Origin: Psychromonas algicola
GTDB taxonomy: Bacteria > Pseudomonadota > Gammaproteobacteria > Enterobacterales > Psychromonadaceae
Length of the DNA: 64,000 nt
Assembly (NCBI RefSeq): GCF_004378355.1
Contig: NZ_SNUB01000001.1
Location: forward strand, 152,307 to 216,306
Direction of reading: 5' to 3'
Shown: positions 10,401 through 18,065 of the stretch, piece by piece
How the letters are laid out: the number at the start of each line of letters is the position of its first letter
Position numbering within the stretch: position 1 is the stretch's first letter
Position numbers and translations under genes: made by a program
Notes under the pieces: model-generated
Told to the model about the DNA's origin: nothing
What the model saw: the letters and a program-made list of their open reading frames with translations, nothing else
The model's database searches: none

Positions 10401-10612
10401 TCTTTATCTTTACGAACACGAGTTATTAGCTCAGTGGCATCGCTATCAATTGAAAAAGATTCTTTGATGCTTGGTGCGGCCATCGGCATTAGCTGTTTTA
10501 GCCAATACGCTTCATCAATCATATAAAGTGGGGAAATATTTGACCAAAGTGTTGTTAAATCAGAGTCGATAAAACTAGGTTGCAATGTATCGGCGGCAAT
10601 AAAAGATGACAT
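7436..10612 (-). CDS. putA: Bifunctional proline dehydrogenase / P5C dehydrogenase PutA (core)
   Basis: Oxidises proline to glutamate in two steps. Residues about 60-180 form the arm, 215-520 the FAD-dependent PRODH barrel, and 590-1030 the NAD-dependent glutamate-semialdehyde dehydrogenase, with the catalytic Glu in ETGGQNAMI (about 824) and Cys in AGQRCSALR (about 854). It lacks the N-terminal ribbon-helix-helix domain of E. coli PutA, so it cannot be an autorepressor of that kind. I chose ATG 10612 (1058 aa): AAGGAG lies eight bases before it and overlaps the GTG at 10621 that would extend it by three residues. The protein stops right after GGPRYLYRFTKQSF, where usual PutA continues into its C-terminal domain, encoded here by the next gene. 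Confidence 0.95.
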   Translation of the reverse strand: MSSFIAADTLQPSFIDSDLTTLWSNISPLYMIDEAYWLKQLMPMAAPSIKESFSIDSDATELITRVRKDKDAIHMIDALLLEYSLDTKEGILLMCLAEALMRIPDAETADALIKDKLSVADWSSHLKKSDSLFVNASTWGLLLTGKVVNLGQTVKGNSKSIVNRLVTKMTEPVIREAMHQAMKIMGHQFVLGRNIEEAQKNAKRFNDKGFSYSFDMLGESALTATDAKKYFNAYLSAIESIGKKLLNKKDVDDDKKDLAATVSIKLSALHPRYEVINKQRVLTEMFDSVVLLIERARELNVGLTIDAEEADRLELSLILFEKLYRHRSAQGWGKLGLVVQAYSKRALPVLVWVAALAKQQGDCIPLRLVKGAYWDSELKLSQQNGYDRYPVYTRKEATDVSYLACARFLLSEHVKGLIYPQFASHNAHTVVAINAMATHQDFEFQRLHGMGDALYNHVMQMFKSNVRIYAPVGSHKDLLPYLVRRLLENGANSSFVHRLVDANCPIQELTEHPVETLQKRSTLHNGLIVLPPAIFTDRKNSHSVNIEIESEAREFELKLREFKEKEWHVGPIVDGIHYYDASQLEHAQIHRCTTPYDRTIDIGTVLFANETMIDNALTSAGEFYPEWNNTPVQQRAQYLYNLADLLETNTPELIALCHHEAGKTIHDCIDEVREAVDFCRYYAQQATDNFASINEQVSFDNITQQIIREGKGVFVCISPWNFPLAIFLGQISAALVTGNTVVAKPAEQTSLIAARTVLLMLEAGFPKQSIQLLIGNGRDIGPALTEDLRVAGVVFTGSTITAQSINRSLAKRPTLPATFIAETGGQNAMIVDSTALPEQVVRDVVRSAFASAGQRCSALRVLFIQQDISERVIELIQGAMQELSLGLPYLHQTDVGPVIDKQAKDKLNAYIDMMLEKHKLLARVELNENCKKGDFITPIAIEIDNLGQLSEEQFGPILHVIRFKASQLDDVIQQINDTDFGLTMGIHSRNEAAYKRIAAASRVGNCYINRDQVGAVVGVQPFGGQGLSGTGPKAGGPRYLYRFTKQSFDPIVLDNNTL

Positions 10613-10758
10613 ATTTAACACTCCTTAAAGCAGAATAGCGATTAGTATAATATCTACAATATTGCATATAATTAATACTTTAGCTAATGAAGCTTGAACA
10701 TTAAATACGATTTAATTCTGAACAGTAAATCAAAAATAAGTGGGAGATAAAAGCGAGG

Positions 10759-10783
10759 TGCTGAGTAAGCGTGTTACTCAGCA
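10759..10783 (-). terminator. Hairpin downstream of the glutaredoxin gene
   Basis: Ten-base-pair stem TGCTGAGTAA/TTACTCAGCA with a five-base loop, 40 bases beyond the glutaredoxin stop on the minus strand and followed there by CCTCGCTTTTAT. It probably ends the slyD-type/glutaredoxin transcript before the putA promoter; the T-run is weak. Confidence 0.5.
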
Positions 10784-10822
10784 ATTAAATCGGAAAATCA
10801 AAATGTAAGAATTTGTACGGAC

Positions 10823-11050
10823 TCAGTCTTTATACAAGCTCAGAAAGCCTTTAACACTAAATCCATTTAAAAATTGATCGCCAACTTTAAGCACTGGCAC
10901 ACCACGGTAGCCTGTTTTGGCAAACTCTTTTTGTCCTGCTGGACTTTTTACATCAACCAAGCGAAATGATATTTTTTGCTGCTCTAAGTATTGTTTCGCT
11001 GTTTTACAATGCGGACAATTCGACATTGTGAATAATGAAATACGTTTCAT
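10823..11050 (-). CDS. Small glutaredoxin (NrdH-like)
   Basis: A 75-aa thioredoxin-fold protein with the redox motif C12-P-H-C15, the cis-proline segment GVPVLKVGDQ (about 50-59) and a C-terminal helix. It is the size of E. coli Grx3/NrdH and would reduce disulfides in the cytoplasm. It lies 36 bases after the slyD-type gene on the same strand and has its own CAGGA ribosome site, so the two are probably co-transcribed. No ribonucleotide reductase genes are adjacent, so I do not call it NrdH. Confidence 0.88.
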   Translation of the reverse strand: MKRISLFTMSNCPHCKTAKQYLEQQKISFRLVDVKSPAGQKEFAKTGYRGVPVLKVGDQFLNGFSVKGFLSLYKD

Positions 11051-11086
11051 AAAAAGTCCTGTTTTTGTATAAGATGTGAAATCAGA

Positions 11087-11575
11087 TTAATGACCACAAC
11101 CGCCTTTAGCATGTGCATGGCCGTGTGATAACTCATCTTCAGTTGCTGCTCGAACGCTAATCACTTCAACAGCAAAAGTTAATGTTTTACCCGCAAAAGG
11201 ATGGTTTAAATCACAATCGGCATTAAAACGTCCCACTTTAATCAAGGTCACTTCATTACGTCCTTGGTTTGACTCTACCACTGCCGTCATCCCAGCTGCC
11301 CACTTTTTACCTTTTGCTAAACCTTGCAAATGCTTTATTGGAATACGTTGCAGAGCCCCTTCTCGGCGTTCTCCATAAGATTGATCAGGTGTTAGCGTTA
11401 CTTCAAATTTATCGCCAACTTGTTTACCTACAAAAGCTAACTCCATGGTTTCAAATAAACCACCGTGCCCATGTAAATAAAGTAACGGAGTGTTGCCCGT
11501 GCTATCTTCTAATAACTCACTTCCTTCACTCACTTTATAATGAAACTCTACGACACTGTCTTTAGCTATTTGCAT
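11087..11575 (-). CDS. slyD: SlyD-type FKBP peptidyl-prolyl isomerase
   Basis: A 162-aa FKBP-fold isomerase with the SlyD layout: N-terminal MQIAKDSVVEFHYKV, LLYLHGHGGLFETMELAF, the inserted flap domain at about 70-125 and FAGKTLTFAVEV returning to the FKBP core. The tail GHAHAKGGCGH is a short remnant of the His/Cys-rich metal-binding tail of E. coli SlyD (196 aa), so nickel storage may be reduced. The family folds proteins and delivers nickel. It is the first gene of a two-gene unit with the glutaredoxin. CAGGAT precedes the ATG. Confidence 0.85.
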   Translation of the reverse strand: MQIAKDSVVEFHYKVSEGSELLEDSTGNTPLLYLHGHGGLFETMELAFVGKQVGDKFEVTLTPDQSYGERREGALQRIPIKHLQGLAKGKKWAAGMTAVVESNQGRNEVTLIKVGRFNADCDLNHPFAGKTLTFAVEVISVRAATEDELSHGHAHAKGGCGH

Positions 11576-11630
11576 TGTTTATCCTGTTATTAGCATGAAT
11601 ACTACGTTTAAAAATAATTATATTTGATTA

Positions 11631-11656
11631 TTGAATTTAAAGCGCTTTAAATTCAA
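11631..11656. terminator. 26-base perfect palindrome downstream of the condensin-like operon
   Basis: TTGAATTTAAAGC followed by its exact reverse complement, centred on GCGC. It sits 31 bases beyond the stop of the kleisin-like gene and 56 bases before the slyD-type start. It is either the 3' hairpin of the condensin-like operon or a symmetric protein-binding site in the slyD promoter region. Confidence 0.45.
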
Positions 11657-11686
11657 ACATTTGCTCATTTTGATGCCCGAACATCA

Positions 11687-12928
11687 TTAGTTAATTTTAA
11701 TAATAATGTCACTATAAGACCAGTTATGAGAAATACCTGTTAATGGCTCTCCTTTGGGCTCTATATCGATTAGTGCTTGTTGTGCGCTGGTTAATTTGCA
11801 ATAACTACTAAACACTAATTCAACCCAAGAAGTTGGTTCAATATGTTGTTCTTCAGCATGCCAAGTGGGTAAAGATGTTTGCCAAAAATCCACAGCTGAA
11901 ATAACGTCACCACTTGTAATCGCTAACTCAAAAAGGTGTTCAGTTTGCTCTTCAAAAAAATCATAACTAAACCCCATTGCAGCGTTATCTAGCACTTCAA
12001 CAGCAGAAACATCACGCTTGACAGGTGTACTATAAGTATTCATTTTACGAAGTGATTGTACAATCTCAACCAATGCCGTTTCATGTGCCGTTTCTTTCAC
12101 ATTAATATAAGATTTAATATATAAAGGTGCAGCAAAACGCAATGTTTCAGGTAAAGCTTTGTCTTCAAAAAGTTGTTCGTTAATCACAAACTCAGGGTGT
12201 TTATTAAGATAACGCGCCATATTACGTAATAAGCCAGCTTGCTTTTCATCACGTCTTAACTTGAATAAACTAAGGCGCATATTATCAATAATGTAACGTA
12301 ATCTTGGTAAAGTTTGGTTAAACCAATAAATGAAACCACTAATTTTACGTGCTAATTCAACGGGGCAAGCCCAATTCATCCACTCGTAACAGGTTTCTGG
12401 ATCTATCTGTTGTAATTCAGTTAATAATTTTTGTGCATAGCTTAAAGCACGTTCATTTTCTCGCACTTTAGCGCTAAGTGTTGAAACAAAGCCGAACTGA
12501 CTAGAAATCGCATAATGCATATTATCTAGGCTGACATTGAGATTATCTTTTGCTTCATACAATAAATCATCTAATTGATCTAAATAATATTCAGCATCTT
12601 CTTCTTGATCACCAATAACAGATAAGCGATAGTCATTCACCGTTTCAGCCAATACTTCAATGACTTTTCTCATATCCGTTAATTGGCGATAACTACTCTG
12701 TTTGCGCATTAAACGATTTAACATTCGTTTTAGATCCGCACTAACTCGATAATCACCTGGTTCATCGTCGGGTCTTAATAATGCTTTTTTATGTAACGAC
12801 GCTATTTTACGTGCATCAGCGCCATCACCTTGCACGGAACCAAATACATAAGCTTCCGCTAATAATTGGTCATGCGCGCCCAGTTGACGTAATAATTCGG
12901 CAACATCGTGAGTATCATAGCCCGCCAT
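11687..12928 (-). CDS. Kleisin-like subunit (MksF/JetA-type) of a condensin-like complex
   Basis: A 413-aa, largely helical protein, third in an SMC operon. No catalytic motif is visible. Helical, charged stretches at about 50-180 resemble the middle of MukF/MksF kleisins, and position in the operon is the main argument. Such a subunit would bridge the two SMC heads and bind the kite dimer. Homologues in marine gammaproteobacteria are, from memory, sometimes mislabelled phosphoenolpyruvate carboxylase; nothing here supports that. The start ATG overlaps the stop of the preceding gene by one base (TAATG), so translation is coupled. The assignment is inference from context plus helical character. 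Confidence 0.6.
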   Translation of the reverse strand: MAGYDTHDVAELLRQLGAHDQLLAEAYVFGSVQGDGADARKIASLHKKALLRPDDEPGDYRVSADLKRMLNRLMRKQSSYRQLTDMRKVIEVLAETVNDYRLSVIGDQEEDAEYYLDQLDDLLYEAKDNLNVSLDNMHYAISSQFGFVSTLSAKVRENERALSYAQKLLTELQQIDPETCYEWMNWACPVELARKISGFIYWFNQTLPRLRYIIDNMRLSLFKLRRDEKQAGLLRNMARYLNKHPEFVINEQLFEDKALPETLRFAAPLYIKSYINVKETAHETALVEIVQSLRKMNTYSTPVKRDVSAVEVLDNAAMGFSYDFFEEQTEHLFELAITSGDVISAVDFWQTSLPTWHAEEQHIEPTSWVELVFSSYCKLTSAQQALIDIEPKGEPLTGISHNWSYSDIIIKIN

Positions 12929-13551
12929 TAGAACAATAACTCATCTTGCTGTTGTTCAATCGCTTCAGGTAGTTCAATGCGCTCTGAGTCGTTTAAGAAC
13001 TCTATTAACAAATAGACTAAGTCAAACCTAGCCGTTGCAAAATAACGGCTGCTACCAGCGTTTTTACGCACAAAATATCCTAAATCTTCTAGCTTTTGAA
13101 AAACAAAAACGAGCTGATCACGACTTTCCAGTTTATTGGTTTTAAATGGTTTAATACCTGTTAGATGACGAAGCTGATCTCGCAGCGTTTGATCATGTTC
13201 AAAGTGATCAAATAGCTCATTAATATTCACAATAGATTTTGAATGCACAGGTAAATCTGTTTGGCTTGCAGTTAATATTAATTCTAAAAACTCAACAAGC
13301 GGACGAAACATGCCACGAATGTCAGAAAATAAAGCAGTTAACTCTGCACTGTTATTGCTATCCACTTCGTTAAAAGTGCAATAATAAGCATCTGCACTCT
13401 CTAAATAAGTCAGTTTACGGTCTAGATTACTTAAAAATTCTGTCACACGATCTTGATTAGATTGCGCCTGTAGAAATAAATACTCATCTGCAAAAGCTGT
13501 TTCACAAATTACCGCGCCAGTCAGTAGGTTTTGTACGGTTTGTTTAAACAT
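12928..13551 (-). CDS. Kite-like subunit (MksE/JetB-type) of a condensin-like complex
   Basis: A 207-aa acidic protein between the SMC and kleisin-like genes. The segment DQLVFVFQKLEDLGYFVRKNAGSSRYFATARFDLVYLLIEFL is split by a turn and looks like a winged-helix unit, as in the tandem winged helices of MukE/MksE/JetB; only its beginning and end are diagnostic. It overlaps the SMC gene by eight bases and the kleisin-like gene by one, so the three products are likely made in fixed ratio. The family assignment rests on size, order and winged-helix appearance. Confidence 0.6.
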   Translation of the reverse strand: MFKQTVQNLLTGAVICETAFADEYLFLQAQSNQDRVTEFLSNLDRKLTYLESADAYYCTFNEVDSNNSAELTALFSDIRGMFRPLVEFLELILTASQTDLPVHSKSIVNINELFDHFEHDQTLRDQLRHLTGIKPFKTNKLESRDQLVFVFQKLEDLGYFVRKNAGSSRYFATARFDLVYLLIEFLNDSERIELPEAIEQQQDELLF

Positions 13552-16500
13552 ATTGATTCTCCTGCTCTACTGCTTTTGAAGGAGTTTGATGGTTAATATT
13601 AGCTTGTTCAACTTGCTGACGCTTTAATAACAATTCATCCAAACGAGAAGTTGGGATATCCGCATGGAAGATCTTTTTATCTTTAATTTTATAATGACGT
13701 TCATATAAAGATAAAATATGGCGATCCGTCGAGGGTGAAGCAGATAACATAGTAATTGCGTTTTCATTAAACATGGTTAATAACAGGTCGATATTTTCTG
13801 CGGCTAACTCTCCTAATTCATCGACAGGTAAAATGATTTGAGTCGCATTTTTACTTTCACCTCTAAGCATGCCTAAAATACCTGCATAAAGAGAAAGCAT
13901 AGCCAGATAAGAAAGCCCCGTCGAGCTTATTTTCTTCAACTGCCTTGCATTACGAGCATGTTTTAATTGCCCTTTTTCAGAAATGGTAAACTCGATATCA
14001 AACAGCTGATGATGCGCTAAAGCAAAACCTTCACTCGGTAAGTAAGCCGATAGTTTCTGCATTGCGACAATCAAGTCATCAGGGATCTCACCTACACCTT
14101 CACGTAAGTCATCTCGGTATTTTTCAAACAACTTAGCAAATTGTTGTAAAGGTCCCCAATAATCAAGTTCTTCCTGCTTCATAACGGTATTAACACTGAT
14201 ATCAGCTAAGGCTTCAAAGTGAGCAAGTTTTGTCACATTAAAAGATAACTCTTGGCCAATACTTCTAATACGACGCGCAAAGTGTTCAATATGCTGATAG
14301 AACTCATTGATCATAGTGGCGTTTACTGTTACCAATTGATAAGTATTTTTTTGTTTTTGCGCTGCACTACTCAGTAGATCTTCAATTGGATTTTGATATT
14401 TAAAAATTCGACGTGCGCCTTCATAAATATCATTATCAGCCACCAGTTTTATCCAGTTTTCATATAACTCACTGTTTGCATTATATTTGCTGAAAGAGGC
14501 ATTAAAACGGCTAAGTTGTTCCTGTAATCGTTTATCTATCGTTTTGAATTGTTTTAGCCAATCACCACAGAAAGTCACCGTAAGATCGGCACTATTACTT
14601 GGTTCAGATTCAGACAAAATGGCTTCAATACCAAGTTGCTCACATTCTCTTTGGGCTAAACCAAGTTGTAGTAATAAATCGCCATCATCACTTAACTCTT
14701 GTGTTAACACTTTTAATTGTTTTTGTTTGTCACTAATTAATTCAGTTTTTTGTACTTTCAAATCCGCCAGGCTGGCTTCTATACTACGTTTTTGAACGTC
14801 ACGGTTTTGATTAATTTCAACTAATTGATCACGATGAACATAACGTTCATTCATGAACTGTTTGTATTCACGTGCTTTTTGCGCCCAAACCGCACAAGCT
14901 TCAAGCTTTTCACTTAATTCAGCACGTTGCTTAACATGCTTATCTACTTCGCCATCAGGATCAAGTTCATCTAATGCACGATCTCGTTGTTGTTTATACT
15001 CTTTTTGACGCGTTTTCGCGCTTTCTTTAATTGACTCAAGTTGTTCTGATAATTGCTCTAATTGAGAATCACGGTCGGACTCAACAACCATTCGCTGCTC
15101 TAACATTTGGTTATTCAGTTCTAAACGTTGTTGTTGCTGTGATTCGTTAAATTCAGCTAACTTTGCTTCATGCTGTTTGATCTGGTTATTGAGAGATCTG
15201 ATTTTTTCTTCAAAGGTCATACTAGCTTGTTTTAAAAAGCGCTGTTTTTTAGCCTCTAAATTTTCACTTTGCGTTGTTAACTGTTCGCGTTGTAATTGCG
15301 CTTTTTGTAACTTTTGCTTGCGATCACTAATCAATTCTTGTTGATTTTTTATTTGTTTATTGAGTTCATTGAGTTCTGCTTCAAAGGTTTCAATGTGCTT
15401 AGATAATGCTGTTATTTTATGTTCAACATCCGCTAACTTTTCTCTCAAATCATTTTCGTTAAGCTGTAAATCATGATTTTTAAGTTGCTCTAAATCGAAT
15501 TGCAAACCAAATAAATTACTGCTTTCCTCCTGCTGATTAACCCAACGAGGATTAAGATCCTTACGAGCTAAATCTTCACAAGAAAGTACTTTACCAATAT
15601 TATTTTTCCAGCCCTTTGCCTTCTCTTCATTATCCAAAAAGTATTGTAGTGAACCCGTTTCAGGTAATAATTGTAATTGCAGTTGTTGTTGTAGGTGTTT
15701 GTTGTTTTCTAGCTGACGATTTTCTTGCTTGTGTCTATCTAATAAAGTGTTGCGTTTTTTTTCTAAATCATTAACTAACTCATTATCAGTACTTAACGCT
15801 TGTAATAATTGGCTTAAATTGTCTTTTGCTTCAGACATGTTGGCTTGATTTAAATTAATTTCAGTTTGTAATTCAGTTTCAAGTTGAATATTACCTTGTT
15901 CAATCTCAACCATTTTCAATTGATTCTGTAAGGTTTGAGAATCCATACTCAACTTTAAAAAATTATTATTTAATTGCTCATTTAATTTACTTAATTGGCT
16001 TTGATACGTTTCTGCAATCACAGAAAGTTGAACGTTCGCTTGCTCTTTTACCGTTGCAACTTGTTCATTATTGCGCGCTTCATCTTTTACTTTTTGTAAG
16101 GTTAATGATTGTAATAAAGATTCAAATTTAGCTTGCACCTTATTTAAATTACCTTCAAATGCTTCAATGATTTCATTTACATCATTTAACGCTTGCTGGT
16201 AACGACTTGCATTATCCGCTTGTAACTGAAAACTCGCCGCATCATCATCATCGTATTTCAATTTATCATCATCTAATAAATCAATACGGCTTTGGTCGGC
16301 TTCAATAGCAACTAACAACTGATTTATGTCATTTTGTAACGACGCGCTTTGTTCTTTTAATTGTTTTTCAAGTGAGGTGATTTCATCTTTAAATTGTGAT
16401 TTTTTTTGACTGCGTTGCTGCTGTAATAAATCAATACTTGCTTGATGATTTAGCATTTCAGCATGTAAATGTTGTAGCTTAATTAATAAATTATCTAACT

Positions 16501-17278
16501 GAGTGAAATCTGTTTGCCATAAAGCGATTTTATCACTAACACGTTGGATTGAACGACTTGCTTGAATATCCGCTAACCATAAGCTGATATCTTCTTTGTT
16601 CAGTGTTATTTGTTCTTTTTCTTGATTTACGCTTCTTGCTAAATGATCGCCAGCAATCGCCACTAACATTTGCTTAACGGCGTCAAAATCTAAATTTTTC
16701 TCAATGGTTCCGTTAACGACTTTATCAAGATGCGGTGTCGCTGCATCACTAAAGGAAAAGCGCTGTTGTAATTGACGAACTTCTTTAATTTTACGGCCCG
16801 CATGCAAATTTTGAATCACTTGGCGGTATTTATCTACACCTAAATAATTTGAACATTCAATACCTAAACTACGATAGCTGCGCTCTACTTCCGAAACTAC
16901 TAAAGGCACATTGTTTTCACCAATAAATAGTTTACTGTCAAAAGCACTATCGATGAATTTAAAGTGCACACTCCTTCCATCGGAGCTCGCAACCGCCATA
17001 CAGATTTGCTCATTAGGTCTTTGATATTCATAAACAAGCATGCTTGAATTTCTAGGAAGATAAAAATCAGCAAAGTTTTTAGCTTGATCCACTTTACTTA
17101 CTATATCGCTAGGGCGCATGCCATAAAATAAAGGCAATAGGCGCATTAATGAGGTTTTTCCTGCGCCATTAGTTCCTTCTAATTGAGTATGCCCTGAAAG
17201 GTTTAACTCATTAACTTGCCCTTTCCAAAAGCTATCGATAATAATGATACGTAAGAGTTGATAAGCTTGCTGCGCCAT
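13544..17278 (-). CDS. SMC-like ATPase (MksB/JetC-type) of a condensin-like complex
   Basis: A 1244-aa SMC-family ATPase. Walker A is GTNGAGKTS at residues 35-43. Long coiled coils run from about 250 to 1010, rich in Q, E and K heptads. The C-terminal head shows the SSTGLSYLAML signature region and Walker B ILPVDELGELA near residue 1154. The split ATPase head and overall length suit MksB/MukB/JetC and not RecN or SbcC, because no nuclease partner is present. It is the first gene of the operon, with AAGGAA before the ATG and 216 bases of upstream DNA. The likely role is ATP-driven DNA loop extrusion for chromosome organisation or for restricting foreign circular DNA. Confidence 0.88.
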   Translation of the reverse strand: MAQQAYQLLRIIIIDSFWKGQVNELNLSGHTQLEGTNGAGKTSLMRLLPLFYGMRPSDIVSKVDQAKNFADFYLPRNSSMLVYEYQRPNEQICMAVASSDGRSVHFKFIDSAFDSKLFIGENNVPLVVSEVERSYRSLGIECSNYLGVDKYRQVIQNLHAGRKIKEVRQLQQRFSFSDAATPHLDKVVNGTIEKNLDFDAVKQMLVAIAGDHLARSVNQEKEQITLNKEDISLWLADIQASRSIQRVSDKIALWQTDFTQLDNLLIKLQHLHAEMLNHQASIDLLQQQRSQKKSQFKDEITSLEKQLKEQSASLQNDINQLLVAIEADQSRIDLLDDDKLKYDDDDAASFQLQADNASRYQQALNDVNEIIEAFEGNLNKVQAKFESLLQSLTLQKVKDEARNNEQVATVKEQANVQLSVIAETYQSQLSKLNEQLNNNFLKLSMDSQTLQNQLKMVEIEQGNIQLETELQTEINLNQANMSEAKDNLSQLLQALSTDNELVNDLEKKRNTLLDRHKQENRQLENNKHLQQQLQLQLLPETGSLQYFLDNEEKAKGWKNNIGKVLSCEDLARKDLNPRWVNQQEESSNLFGLQFDLEQLKNHDLQLNENDLREKLADVEHKITALSKHIETFEAELNELNKQIKNQQELISDRKQKLQKAQLQREQLTTQSENLEAKKQRFLKQASMTFEEKIRSLNNQIKQHEAKLAEFNESQQQQRLELNNQMLEQRMVVESDRDSQLEQLSEQLESIKESAKTRQKEYKQQRDRALDELDPDGEVDKHVKQRAELSEKLEACAVWAQKAREYKQFMNERYVHRDQLVEINQNRDVQKRSIEASLADLKVQKTELISDKQKQLKVLTQELSDDGDLLLQLGLAQRECEQLGIEAILSESEPSNSADLTVTFCGDWLKQFKTIDKRLQEQLSRFNASFSKYNANSELYENWIKLVADNDIYEGARRIFKYQNPIEDLLSSAAQKQKNTYQLVTVNATMINEFYQHIEHFARRIRSIGQELSFNVTKLAHFEALADISVNTVMKQEELDYWGPLQQFAKLFEKYRDDLREGVGEIPDDLIVAMQKLSAYLPSEGFALAHHQLFDIEFTISEKGQLKHARNARQLKKISSTGLSYLAMLSLYAGILGMLRGESKNATQIILPVDELGELAAENIDLLLTMFNENAITMLSASPSTDRHILSLYERHYKIKDKKIFHADIPTSRLDELLLKRQQVEQANINHQTPSKAVEQENQYV

Positions 17279-17349
17279 GGAAATTCCTTGTTAAATATAA
17301 AATAAGTTTTAAAAGCAATATCATTTTAATTATGTGAAATATAAATGAG

Positions 17350-17412
17350 AGATCGATTTTAAAATAATTCAGAACACTTAAATCTATCGATCTTAGTAGA
17401 CTTTGTCGATCT
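17350..17412. promoter_or_regulatory. Cluster of ATCGATC-type sites upstream of the SMC operon
   Basis: AGATCGAT at 17350-17357 and ATCGATCT at 17386-17393 form an inverted repeat with a 28-base spacer, and TCGATCT recurs at 17406-17412. All lie in the gap before the SMC operon start. They could be operator half-sites or simply Dam-type GATC sites; the sequence alone cannot decide. Confidence 0.25.
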
Positions 17413-17494
17413 CTTTTAGCTTTTAAGCAAGTTTTAAACGAAGAAGTGATGTTTAAACAAGCAAATAAAAAGTTAAATGTCCTATCTAGCAATA

Positions 17495-18064
17495 TTAGCT
17501 TTTAGAAAAAAGGCAACTTGCTAATAAATCAGCGAAAAAGGGACTCCCTTTTTTATTTAAAAAAGCGATATTTCGATCTGGGATAGCATCGACATCTGGA
17601 TGAGCAGCAATGGCTTTTTCCATGCTAGTTTCACGAATTATATGCAAGGTTGGGAAAGGAGAACGGTTACTGTAGTTCGATGCAGCCTCTTCGGCATCAC
17701 CTTCGAAACAATAATCAGGATGAAAATGAGCTAATTGATAAACACCTTCGTAACCGCTTATTTTAAGTAGATGGTTAGAAAGATAAACCAAATCTAAAAA
17801 CGCCTCAAAGTCGGTACACGCTTCGCTTAATATTAACAAGGTTGTTTCAGTGGTTTCATGTTTATCTAAGAATTTACATTCTTCAGTTAAACTCTCTAAC
17901 ACCCCTTCAATATCTGTACTTTTTTCTTCACTATAACGAATACTGCCTCTGTCTAATTCTTTTTTAGCAAAAGGACAGATGTTGTATTTAACAATAACGT
18001 TTTTCACCCACAATTGAGTACTCGTAACAGCATCCACGCAATTTTCTTCTTTACTTTTGATCAT
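17495..18064 (-). CDS. DUF1415 family protein
   Basis: A 189-aa conserved protein of DUF1415. Recognisable segments are VKYNICPFAKKE (about 25-36), LAHFHPDYCFEG (about 108-119), NRSPFPTLHIIRE and the C-terminal NIAFLNKKG. Conserved Cys and His residues in the first two suggest metal or redox chemistry, but the function is unknown. Its ATG lies one base after the TAA of the patatin-like gene, so the two are co-transcribed and probably coupled. Confidence 0.85.
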   Translation of the reverse strand: MIKSKEENCVDAVTSTQLWVKNVIVKYNICPFAKKELDRGSIRYSEEKSTDIEGVLESLTEECKFLDKHETTETTLLILSEACTDFEAFLDLVYLSNHLLKISGYEGVYQLAHFHPDYCFEGDAEEAASNYSNRSPFPTLHIIRETSMEKAIAAHPDVDAIPDRNIAFLNKKGSPFFADLLASCLFSKS

Positions 18065-18065
18065 G

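Noticed and set aside
11687..12928. Phosphoenolpyruvate carboxylase
   Set aside because: No catalytic motif of that enzyme and far too short; the operon context points to a kleisin-like subunit.
17232..17492. 86-aa frame over the SMC gene start
   Set aside because: It overlaps the SMC start and upstream gap in another frame, with a sequence typical of AT-rich noise.
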